64,000 nt of DNA from Thermodesulfovibrio yellowstonii DSM 11347 (lineage in GTDB: Bacteria > Nitrospirota > Thermodesulfovibrionia > Thermodesulfovibrionales > Thermodesulfovibrionaceae): NCBI RefSeq assembly GCF_000020985.1, contig NC_011296.1:1664001-1728000 (forward strand), read 5' to 3'. A program made the translations under genes and the position numbers. The notes under the pieces are model-generated. The model was given only the letters and a program-made list of their open reading frames with translations. It searched no databases and was not told where the DNA came from. How positions within the stretch are numbered: the stretch's first letter is position 1; each line of letters opens with the position of its first letter. Positions 7,986 through 15,237 of this stretch are shown here, one piece after another.

Positions 7986-10112
7986 ATGATAGTTATCAGG
8001 CTTTTACTTTTTATCCCTATTATCTTTGCACTTATAAGCTGCGAGCCTATAAGAATAACAACAAAAGTAGCACCTTTTGAGGTAGAACCTCCGAAAGAAG
8101 TCCCTTCAGTTAAAAAACTTCCATATGAAGCTATTGTTATAGTTGATGATTCAAAAATTTATACTGCAACCGAATACACAGCAGATGTTATCCATACTGT
8201 TGAGTTTCCCGCAGGTAACCTTTTAAGACAGGCACTTCCTGTATATTTTGACATGATGTTTAGTAAAACAAAATACGAAAGGAGTCTCTCATCATTAATT
8301 CCTTCAAATAGCTTGCTTATACATGCAATTGTTGATAATATTAATTTTTCTGAGCAGTGCTGCGCTCCTACGGTTTTAAATATTAATGCAAGAACACAGT
8401 TTGTAATGTATGATAGTGATTTGATAGAGATAGCATTACCAGTTTTTGCTACGGGCTCAGGAAAGATTTCAAAATCGGGACTTTTCTCTACAATTAATGA
8501 AAAAGAATATGGTGTAACTGCCTATCAAGCAATACTCAACTCAGTAAAGAATGCCACAGATGCGATTTATGAAGCAGTTAGTAATCCTAAAATTCAGATT
8601 TCAGAGGTAAAACAACTTATAAATAAAGAGCCTTCAAACATTCAAGCTTATAGGGTTGTGGCAAATCTGTCGCTTAAAAACAATGATATTCCAGAGGCTC
8701 TGGCAGCATCACAAATGCACGTTCAGCTTGCACCAAAAGACCCAAATGGCTATCTGCTTCTTTACAAATGTTACTTAGCTCAGAGAAAGTATAAGGATGC
8801 CATTGCCCAGCTTGAGCAAGCAGTATCCTTAGCACCAAAAAGTGCAATTTTATTGATAAAACTCCATGACATTTATATTGAAAGAAGCAAGTATGAAAAA
8901 GCAATTGAAGCAGTAAAAAGATATATTGAGCAGAGACCAGATGATCATTACGCTCCACTTAGGCTTGCTTTGCTTTATTTTAAACTTGGTAAATACGATG
9001 AGGTAATCAGAATATCAGAAAAAGCCATAAATACACTTTCTTTCTCAGGAATTGGAGCAAGCATAATAAAGAATGAAGGTGAATACACCAAAATTAAATC
9101 AATTGAGCTAAATAGCCCTGCTCAGAAAGCAGGACTTAAGCCAAATTATGAAATAGTTGAAGTTGATGGAAAATCAACCCTTGAGATGAGCCTAAATGAA
9201 GTAGTTCAGAGTCTTAGAGGACAGGAAGGAACTAATGTAAAACTAAAAATTAAAAAACCAGACTCTGATGAGACTTTCACAGTAGTTCTTATCCGTGAAA
9301 AATTCTATGCAAATCCTGTTGTAGCTTCCTACATAAGTCTCATTGCTCTAAGTAGTATTGAACTCAATAATAAAACAAATGCAAAAAAATACATGGAAGA
9401 GGCTGAAAAAATCTCACCTCAAGATGACTATTTAAAACTTGCTAAGTCAGCTTTATATTTAAAAGAAATGCAGTATGAAAAGAGTTTAGCTGAAGCAGCT
9501 TCAGTAAAAGACAGCGATTATGCTCAACTTCTTCAATCAATAGCCTACGCAAAATTGGGAAAATATGAGGAAAGTATAACTCTTTATAAAAAGACAAAAA
9601 AATCCAAAAGCCTCTTAATCTCGGAAAAAACAAAAGGAGACCTCTTTTCTGCCTTATCCCCTTATTTAGCAGAAATTGAAAATAAAGCCATTGAGTATGA
9701 AAGAGCAGGACAATATACTCAAGTGATGAAAATGTATGCACAACTACTTGAAATATCCCCTCCTGAGAAAGCTCAATGGATTAGAGGTAGAGTTGCAAGA
9801 ATTATCTCTCTAAATCCCTCATTGGTGGAACTAAGGGATGAGGCAAGAAAACATTTTCTTAATGCAGAGGTTTTATTCACAAACAATAAGTTTGAGGAAG
9901 CAGCAGAAGAACTTGAAAAAGTCTCTCAACTACAGCCTTTTAATCCTCAGATTTACTTTAACAGAGCAATTATCTACGAAAAAATATCAGACTATGCAAA
10001 GGCTATTGAAAACATGGAGGTCTATCTTCAGTTAAATCCAAATGCACCAAATGCACAAGCAATAAAGGATCAGATATATAAATGGAGGTTTGTGGTTGAA
10101 AAGGAGATTTAG
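7986..10112 (+). CDS. Large lipoprotein with TPR repeats flanking a PDZ domain
   Basis: 708 residues. The N-terminus has a lipobox (ALISC, Cys about 19), so it should be lipid-anchored. Residues about 40-200 form a globular domain I do not recognise. TPR-like repeats (about 205-350), a PDZ domain (about 355-436, with SPAQKAGLKPNYEIVEVDG) and a second TPR block (about 445-705) follow. PDZ and TPR modules bind peptides and proteins, so this is probably an assembly or scaffold factor at the periplasmic face of a membrane. It may act on the two exported proteins encoded immediately upstream. No protease triad accompanies the PDZ. Confidence 0.8.
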   Translation: MIVIRLLLFIPIIFALISCEPIRITTKVAPFEVEPPKEVPSVKKLPYEAIVIVDDSKIYTATEYTADVIHTVEFPAGNLLRQALPVYFDMMFSKTKYERSLSSLIPSNSLLIHAIVDNINFSEQCCAPTVLNINARTQFVMYDSDLIEIALPVFATGSGKISKSGLFSTINEKEYGVTAYQAILNSVKNATDAIYEAVSNPKIQISEVKQLINKEPSNIQAYRVVANLSLKNNDIPEALAASQMHVQLAPKDPNGYLLLYKCYLAQRKYKDAIAQLEQAVSLAPKSAILLIKLHDIYIERSKYEKAIEAVKRYIEQRPDDHYAPLRLALLYFKLGKYDEVIRISEKAINTLSFSGIGASIIKNEGEYTKIKSIELNSPAQKAGLKPNYEIVEVDGKSTLEMSLNEVVQSLRGQEGTNVKLKIKKPDSDETFTVVLIREKFYANPVVASYISLIALSSIELNNKTNAKKYMEEAEKISPQDDYLKLAKSALYLKEMQYEKSLAEAASVKDSDYAQLLQSIAYAKLGKYEESITLYKKTKKSKSLLISEKTKGDLFSALSPYLAEIENKAIEYERAGQYTQVMKMYAQLLEISPPEKAQWIRGRVARIISLNPSLVELRDEARKHFLNAEVLFTNNKFEEAAEELEKVSQLQPFNPQIYFNRAIIYEKISDYAKAIENMEVYLQLNPNAPNAQAIKDQIYKWRFVVEKEI

Positions 10113-10121
10113 TTCTGCAAA

Positions 10122-10130
10122 TGTTATAAT
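10122..10130 (+). promoter_or_regulatory. Extended -10 element upstream of mqnE
   Basis: TGTTATAAT gives a TGn extension plus a perfect TATAAT (10125-10130). The mqnE ATG begins at 10136, so a start about 7 nt beyond the -10 would put the transcript at or next to the start codon, with no ribosome binding site. This suggests a leaderless message, or that mqnE is mainly read from the upstream operon. Confidence 0.5.
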
Positions 10131-10135
10131 AATTT

Positions 10136-11209
10136 ATGTTTTCAGAGATTGAAAGAAAAATAATAAATGGAGAAAGACTTAACAGACAGGAAGCCCTGTT
10201 TCTTTTTAAATCTGAGGATTTGCACAGGATTGGTGAGCTTGCAGAGGAAGTTTCAAAAAAAATTAATCAAAACAGAGTTTATTTCATTGTAAACAGGCAT
10301 ATAAATCCAACAAATATATGTGTAAATCGCTGTCGTTTCTGTGCTTTTTCTCGTTCAAAGGGTGAGCCTGATGCCTATGAGATGAGCATTGATGAGATTA
10401 TAAAAAACCTTAGGGAAGCTAAACAATCTCTTGACTATCTCAGTGAGGTTCATATTGTCTCAGGGCTTCATCCTGACTGGCAGTTTGAGCATTATTTAGA
10501 TATAATCCAACAGATAAAAAAAGAATTCCCATCTATTGGAGTAAAGGCATTTACAGCAGTTGAGGTTGATTACTTTTCAAGGATTTCAGGATTAAGTATT
10601 GAAGAGACTCTTATTAGGCTCAAAGAGGCAGGAGTTGATATAATGCCAGGAGGTGGTGCTGAAATCTTTAATTCAGATGTAAGAGCTAAGATATGCCCAG
10701 AAAAGATATCTGGCGAAAGATGGCTTGAGATTATAAAGACTGCCCATAGTCTTGGCATAAAAACAAACGCAACAATGCTTTACGGACATGTTGAATCCTA
10801 TGAGGACAGAGTTGATCACCTGTTGAGACTGAGAGAGCTACAGGATGAAACTGGAGGATTTATTGCATTTATTCCCCTTAGTTATCAGCCTGAAAATACA
10901 CAGATTAAAGTCCCCTATCCATCAGGGATTGATGATTTAAAAACAATTGCAATTTCAAGGCTTGTGCTGGACAATATCCCCCATATTAAAGCTTACTGGA
11001 TAATGCTCGGTGAAAAACTTGCTCAGCTTGCCCTCCTTTTTGGTGCTGACTGCCTTGAAGGAACAGTGATTGAGGAAAAAATTGCCCATGCTGCAGGTGC
11101 TCGTTCAAAAAAGGGAAATACAATTGAAGAGTTGGTTTATCTGATTAAGGAAGTTGGAAAAATTCCTGTAGAAAGAGATAGTTTTTATAATATAAAAAGA
11201 ACATTTTAA
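10136..11209 (+). CDS. mqnE: Aminofutalosine synthase (radical SAM), menaquinone synthesis
   Basis: 357 residues. MqnE joins 3-[(1-carboxyvinyl)oxy]benzoate to S-adenosylmethionine, giving aminofutalosine, an early step of the futalosine route to menaquinone. The radical SAM cluster motif CVNRCRFC (Cys62, 66, 69) is followed by AFSR, which is MqnE-like, whereas MqnC has AFWR or AFYR. Downstream, PGGGAEIF and the ETGGFIAFIP block fit the family. mqnC and mqnA are encoded further on, but mqnB and mqnD are not in the window. No Shine-Dalgarno is visible before the ATG. Confidence 0.93.
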   Translation: MFSEIERKIINGERLNRQEALFLFKSEDLHRIGELAEEVSKKINQNRVYFIVNRHINPTNICVNRCRFCAFSRSKGEPDAYEMSIDEIIKNLREAKQSLDYLSEVHIVSGLHPDWQFEHYLDIIQQIKKEFPSIGVKAFTAVEVDYFSRISGLSIEETLIRLKEAGVDIMPGGGAEIFNSDVRAKICPEKISGERWLEIIKTAHSLGIKTNATMLYGHVESYEDRVDHLLRLRELQDETGGFIAFIPLSYQPENTQIKVPYPSGIDDLKTIAISRLVLDNIPHIKAYWIMLGEKLAQLALLFGADCLEGTVIEEKIAHAAGARSKKGNTIEELVYLIKEVGKIPVERDSFYNIKRTF

Positions 11210-11230
11210 TTTAGTTTGGAGGTTTTAAAA

Positions 11231-11494
11231 ATGACTACAATAAGTAAGGACAAAATTAAGGACCTATATTTCATAAATCTCTTATATGAAATACATAGAG
11301 TCATGGAAAAAATAAAACTATTTGAGAATAAGTATCAAGTCAAATTTAAAGAATTTGAAAAATTAATAAAGTCTCAAGAAGAAAACTTTACACTTTGGGA
11401 TGATTATATGGAGTGGAAAGCATACGAGAAAAAACTTCATGAATTGAAAAAAGAGAAAGATAATCTGGATGCTGGAAATTATACATTGTCTTAG
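11231..11494 (+). CDS. Small helical protein, candidate antitoxin partner of a TumE-like protein
   Basis: 87 residues from ATG 11231. GGAGG at 11218-11222 sets this start and rules out the in-frame TTG at 11216. The sequence is almost wholly charged and helical (Lys/Glu-rich, coiled-coil like) with no recognisable HTH or DNA-binding motif. Its 3' end overlaps the next gene by 26 nt in another frame. Such two-gene overlaps with a TumE-family protein are typical of toxin-antitoxin-like pairs, so an antitoxin role is inferred from position. The base composition is more AT-rich than the flanking mqn genes. Confidence 0.6.
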   Translation: MTTISKDKIKDLYFINLLYEIHRVMEKIKLFENKYQVKFKEFEKLIKSQEENFTLWDDYMEWKAYEKKLHELKKEKDNLDAGNYTLS

Positions 11495-11816
11495 AAATAG
11501 TAAGATTGTAAAGGAGTTTAGTATCCAAACTTTTGAGACCTTTGAAAAGGGTTTTTTTATAAAGATTAAGGCAATTCTAATTAATGATACAGAACTATTC
11601 AATAGAGAATATATAGATAGTGTGGAGAGAAATTACTCCTATCATTGGCAAGATAAAATGGGCAATTTAATCGTAAGATGGGATAATGCATGTCACCATA
11701 GAGGTTTGTCTACCTTCCCACATCATGTCCATATCAATAATGAAGTTTTACCAACAGATAAAATTCTATGTAGTGAAATATTAGAAGAAATAGAAAGAAA
11801 AATCTTAAAGGCTTAA
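11469..11816 (+). CDS. TumE-like toxin-family protein (DUF6516 type)
   Basis: 115 residues. The central block, with EYIDSVERNYSYHWQD followed by GNLIVRWDNACHH, matches my recollection of the small TumE/DUF6516 family, whose members are encoded next to a small antitoxin. The start ATG at 11469 lies inside the preceding small gene. Upstream GAAAG is a weak ribosome site, so translation is probably coupled. The pair sits between mqnE and mqnC in the same orientation and appears inserted into a menaquinone operon. Toxicity is inferred from family context only, and the family call is by motif memory. Confidence 0.6.
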   Translation: MLEIIHCLRNSKIVKEFSIQTFETFEKGFFIKIKAILINDTELFNREYIDSVERNYSYHWQDKMGNLIVRWDNACHHRGLSTFPHHVHINNEVLPTDKILCSEILEEIERKILKA

Positions 11817-11825
11817 TTTGAGAAT

Positions 11826-12869
11826 ATGGTAAGAGTTAACAGAAAACAGGCACTTCAGATGATTAAAGAAGCCTCTATTTATGAGCTTGGAAGGGAGGCA
11901 GACAATATTAGAGAGAGTTTGCATCCCGAAGGTATTGTTACATTTGTAGTTGATAGAAATATAAACTACACAAACATATGCATAAATCGCTGTAAATTCT
12001 GCGCATTCTGGAGGCCAAAGGAGCATAAAGAGGCTTATGTTATACCCCATAAAGAACTTGCAAAGAAAATTGAAGAAACAATACAGAAAGGAGGGACTCA
12101 GATACTTCTTCAAGGTGGAGTTCATCCTGAGCTTGGGCTTAATTTTTATGTTGATATACTCAGATTTATCAAAGACAATTTCAGAATTCATGTCCATGGA
12201 TTTTCTCCCCCTGAAATCTCTTTTCTTGCAAAAAAGGAGGGTTTGTCAGTGAAGGATGTTCTCCTTAAACTTAAAGAGGCAGGGCTTGATTCTATTCCTG
12301 GGGGTGGTGCTGAGATACTCTCTGATAGAGTAAGAAAAATTCAATCACCGAATAAGATAAGCTCAGCAGAGTGGCTCGGTGTTATGCGTGAGGCACACAG
12401 GCTTGGAATGAAAACATCAGCTACAATGATGTTTGGTAGCATTGATACCGAAGAAGACATAATTGAGCATCTTGACTCCATAAGAAGTCTTCAGGATGAA
12501 ACCGGCGGATTTACAGCCTTCATTCCCTGGAGCTTTCAACCTTGGAATACAGAGCTTAAAAAAGAAAATCCTGAACTTATGCCTGCTGGTGCTGTAAAAT
12601 ATTTAAGAGTGCTTGCTTTAAGTAGGATTTATCTTGATAATTTCAAAAATATTCAGGTCTCCTGGGTTACCCAAGGAATTAAGATCGCTCAAGTTGGACT
12701 TCGTTTTGGTGCCAATGATTTTGGCTCAACAATGCTTGAGGAAAATGTAGTAAGAGCTGCTGGAGTCAGTTACAGGGTAACAATGGAAGAGATTATTGAG
12801 GCAATTCGCTCCGCAGGCTTTAGACCTGCTCAGAGGGATACTTACTATAATGTTTTAAGAATGTTTTAA
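11826..12869 (+). CDS. mqnC: Cyclic dehypoxanthine futalosine synthase (radical SAM)
   Basis: 347 residues. MqnC cyclises dehypoxanthine futalosine in the futalosine menaquinone pathway. The cluster motif CINRCKFC (Cys52, 56, 59) is followed by AFWRP, and DRNINYTN precedes it, both typical of MqnC. It is clearly paralogous to mqnE (shared PGGGAEI and DETGGFTAFIP blocks) but has the GGTQILLQGGVHPEL segment that separates MqnC from MqnE. The start is 9 nt after the TumE-like gene. Its TAA stop overlaps the ATG of the next small gene. Confidence 0.92.
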   Translation: MVRVNRKQALQMIKEASIYELGREADNIRESLHPEGIVTFVVDRNINYTNICINRCKFCAFWRPKEHKEAYVIPHKELAKKIEETIQKGGTQILLQGGVHPELGLNFYVDILRFIKDNFRIHVHGFSPPEISFLAKKEGLSVKDVLLKLKEAGLDSIPGGGAEILSDRVRKIQSPNKISSAEWLGVMREAHRLGMKTSATMMFGSIDTEEDIIEHLDSIRSLQDETGGFTAFIPWSFQPWNTELKKENPELMPAGAVKYLRVLALSRIYLDNFKNIQVSWVTQGIKIAQVGLRFGANDFGSTMLEENVVRAAGVSYRVTMEEIIEAIRSAGFRPAQRDTYYNVLRMF

Positions 12870-13132
12870 TGAGAATTAAATGGGATTATTTTAGTAAAGT
12901 TCAGATTCCTGAAAAGTTTGCCAGATATCTGTGGGACTACAAAGAAGAGTCTCCCCTTGAGATATTAATTCTCAGAGTCTTAAAATATGGTAGTTTTGAG
13001 GAAGTTAATGCGATTTTTGAACTTTATCCCGAGGAAACATATAAGATTGCTATGAAATATCCTGAAATAAAAAGAGGTGTTAAATTTTGGATAAAAAGAT
13101 GGAAAATTGAAACTCTTTTAAAATTTTTATAA
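12869..13132 (+). CDS. Small conserved-type protein, possibly DUF6922-like
   Basis: 87 residues, with its ATG overlapping the mqnC stop codon (TAATG). It reads YLWDYKEESPLEILILRVLKYGSFEEVNAIF, resembling the small DUF6922-type proteins (LFWD followed by IIERVLEYGD) often encoded beside toxin-antitoxin or nucleotidyltransferase genes. That resemblance is from memory and weak. The protein is soluble and helical, with many Lys and Glu and an aromatic-rich C-terminus. With the TumE-like pair two genes upstream, it adds another accessory-looking small gene to this operon. Confidence 0.55.
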   Translation: MRIKWDYFSKVQIPEKFARYLWDYKEESPLEILILRVLKYGSFEEVNAIFELYPEETYKIAMKYPEIKRGVKFWIKRWKIETLLKFL

Positions 13133-13145
13133 GTGAGGGGTAAAA

Positions 13146-14084
13146 ATGAGTGAATTTTATGATGTAATCATAATTGGAGGAGGACCTGCGGGACTTACTG
13201 CAGGAATCTATGCTTCAAGGGCAAATCTGAAAACCTTGATATTAGACAAATCAAAAACCGCAGGAGCTCTTGCCTATGCATCTTTGATTGAGAATTATCC
13301 TGGTATGGAGAAACCGCTTACAGGTAAGGAACTCCTTGAGAGGATTCGTGCACAGGCTCTCTCTTTTGGTACAGAATATAGAGAGGAACAGGTTGTTGGA
13401 GTTGATTTAGTCTCGGAAACAAAGGAAGTTATCACCATGAGTGATAGTTACAGGGGTAAAACTGTAATAATTGCAACAGGCTCCATGGGAAGAAAGCCAA
13501 CTATAAAGGGTGAGGGAGAACTTCTTGGAAGAGGTGTAAGCTACTGTGCAGTGTGTGATGCACCATTTTTTAGAGGAAAGACTGTGGCGGTGATTGGAGA
13601 CAGTGAAGAGGCAGCAAAAGAAGCGGTCTATCTTACAGAGTTTGTTGAACTCTGCTATATCGTTACATCTTCATCAAAGCTTAAGGTAGAGGAAAGCCAT
13701 CCCGTATTTTCAAACAGCAAAATCAGGATTCTTACAGGCTACACAGTTAAGGAGATTATAGGAACTGATTTTGTTACAGGGCTGCGCATAAATAAGGATG
13801 AAGGTGAGGAAACCTTAGAGGTAAGTGGAGTTTTTGTATTTATTCAGGGCTCTCAACCAGTTACTGATTTTCTCAGTGAATCATTGAAAGTTGATGAAAG
13901 AGGCTTTATTATGGTAGACAATTTTATGCAGACAAGCCTTCCAGGAGTTTTTGCAGCAGGAGATGTGACAAGCCCGTATTTTAGACAGGTTGTTATAGCC
14001 TGTGCTCAGGGAGCAGTTGCTGCACTCTCTGCTGAAAAATACATTAGAGGAAGAAGTAGAATAAAGGCTGATTGGCATGGGTGA
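13146..14084 (+). CDS. Thioredoxin-reductase-like flavoprotein lacking the NADPH motifs
   Basis: 312 residues, the normal length for bacterial TrxR. The FAD-binding GGGPAG (11-16), the redox pair CAVC (Cys134/137) and the C-terminal FAD motif with AAGDV are intact. In the NAD(P)H domain the usual GGGDSA is replaced by GDSEEA (151-156), and the HRR motif that holds the 2'-phosphate of NADPH is replaced by TSSS. That pattern is known from reductases using ferredoxin or other donors, so the electron source may not be NADPH. GAGGGG lies before the ATG. No thioredoxin gene is adjacent. Confidence 0.85.
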   Translation: MSEFYDVIIIGGGPAGLTAGIYASRANLKTLILDKSKTAGALAYASLIENYPGMEKPLTGKELLERIRAQALSFGTEYREEQVVGVDLVSETKEVITMSDSYRGKTVIIATGSMGRKPTIKGEGELLGRGVSYCAVCDAPFFRGKTVAVIGDSEEAAKEAVYLTEFVELCYIVTSSSKLKVEESHPVFSNSKIRILTGYTVKEIIGTDFVTGLRINKDEGEETLEVSGVFVFIQGSQPVTDFLSESLKVDERGFIMVDNFMQTSLPGVFAAGDVTSPYFRQVVIACAQGAVAALSAEKYIRGRSRIKADWHG

Positions 14085-14088
14085 AAGC

Positions 14089-14505
14089 ATGAGTGATAAT
14101 GGTAAGAATTTCAGTAATTGGGAAGGCGAAGCCTTTGAACAGATGCTTTTTGACTATCTTGATAATGGCTATCTTGAAAACATCATAACTTTTTTTGAAC
14201 ATGAACCTGAACAGCTTAGTTTAATTCCTAAGATGCTTTCTGATGAAAGACTTAGACTCAAAGTAGGAGCATTTGCCATAATAGAAGAGTTAAAAGAAAA
14301 GAATGCTGAAGCTTTAAAATCTATTGTTCCATCTTTGATTGAACTTCTTAATTCTCCAGAAAAAAATATTCGTGGTGATGCTGCTTACGCACTTGAGATA
14401 ATTGCAGACGTAGATGCAAAACCCGCTTTGATTAAAGCCTTAAAGAAAGAGCAAGACCCTCAAGTAAAAGAGTTTATTGAAGATGCAATAAAAAAACTTC
14501 AATGA
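14089..14505 (+). CDS. Small HEAT-repeat protein
   Basis: 138 residues from ATG 14089, chosen because GGTGA lies just upstream. An in-frame ATG at 14077 would overlap trxB. Helical pairs with the pattern LIELLNSPEKNIRGDAAYAL are HEAT/PBS-lyase-like repeats, covering about residues 60-138. Such proteins are protein-interaction scaffolds. It lies between the TrxR-like gene and archease and overlaps the archease ATG by 4 nt. Its partner is unknown. Confidence 0.75.
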   Translation: MSDNGKNFSNWEGEAFEQMLFDYLDNGYLENIITFFEHEPEQLSLIPKMLSDERLRLKVGAFAIIEELKEKNAEALKSIVPSLIELLNSPEKNIRGDAAYALEIIADVDAKPALIKALKKEQDPQVKEFIEDAIKKLQ

Positions 14506-14912
14506 AATATAAAGTAATTGATGTAGCTGGAGACGTAGGGATAAGGGCAGAAGGCGCAAGTCTTGAAGAATGTTTTATTAATTCCGCATTTGGGCTTTAT
14601 AGTCTCATAACCGATTTAGCTCAAATAGAACCTGCAGAGGAGATAGAAATTATCATAAATGAAGATAATCTTGAAAATATGCTTGTAAGTTTTCTTAACG
14701 AGCTCATTTTTCAGTTTGATACTTATGGATTTCTTGGTAAAGCCATATCCATAGAGATCAAAGATAATTATCTAACAGCAAGAATTAAAGGTGAAAAATT
14801 CAATCCTGAAAAACATGAAAGAAAACTTCTTGTTAAAGCAGCGACTTATCATAATCTTGTTTTAAAACAGGAAGACTCTTTCTGGATAGCAGAGATTATT
14901 TTTGATATCTGA
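14502..14912 (+). CDS. Archease (RtcB activator)
   Basis: 136 residues, normal for archease. The N-terminal metal-site region usually reads DHTADIGI. Here it is VAGDVGI (8-14), keeping the Asp but not the His. The C-terminal Asp (IFDI) that coordinates the metal is present. Archease speeds guanylylation and turnover of the RNA ligase RtcB, which is encoded 325 nt downstream on the same strand. The ATG overlaps the HEAT-gene stop (ATGA), so translation is coupled. Confidence 0.85.
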   Translation: MKYKVIDVAGDVGIRAEGASLEECFINSAFGLYSLITDLAQIEPAEEIEIIINEDNLENMLVSFLNELIFQFDTYGFLGKAISIEIKDNYLTARIKGEKFNPEKHERKLLVKAATYHNLVLKQEDSFWIAEIIFDI

Positions 14913-14941
14913 GGATATAATAAATTTATAGGCTTGTGAGA

Positions 14942-15217
14942 GGTTGTTCAATTTCTATGTCTTATTCCAAGGAGATTTAAAAACCCAAGGAATCTGACCT
15001 GGAAGGGTCATTTCCTTTGTCATTCCGAGCATCCTCAATGGGTGCGAGGAATCTCTGACCTTAAAGGGTGACCGTAGAAATGAGAAGATTCCTCGTCGTT
15101 TACACTCCTCGGAATGACAGGAAGAAGGTTTGGAATAACGGATGGAGGTAATCGAAAAATAGCAGTACTTGTAATTTGTTGAAAATCAATAAATTACAAG
15201 TTTTTGAACAGACTCAA
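14942..15217 (+). repeat. Palindrome-rich interspersed repeat, copy 1 (MITE-like), filling the archease-rtcB gap
   Basis: This fills most of the 325-nt gap between archease and rtcB. It is colinear with the copy at 19229-19488 over its whole length. Inside are nested inverted repeats: GTCATTCCGAG (from about 15019) against CTCGGAATGAC (to about 15119), and GCGAGGAATCT against AGATTCCTCGTC. A separate 3' hairpin pairs ACTTGTAATTT (15167-15177) with AAATTACAAGT (15191-15201). GTTGTTCAA near the start and TTGAACAGACTCAA at the end form an imperfect terminal inverted repeat. No coding frame is visible. The rtcB ribosome site follows 13 nt after the end. Confidence 0.75.
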
Positions 15218-15237
15218 TTATTAAGAGGAGGTGCTCT

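Noticed and set aside
14942-15217. CRISPR array or riboswitch at the repeat in the archease-rtcB gap
   Set aside because: No regularly spaced identical direct repeats, and the whole element recurs elsewhere as an interspersed unit. No known riboswitch consensus was recognised.
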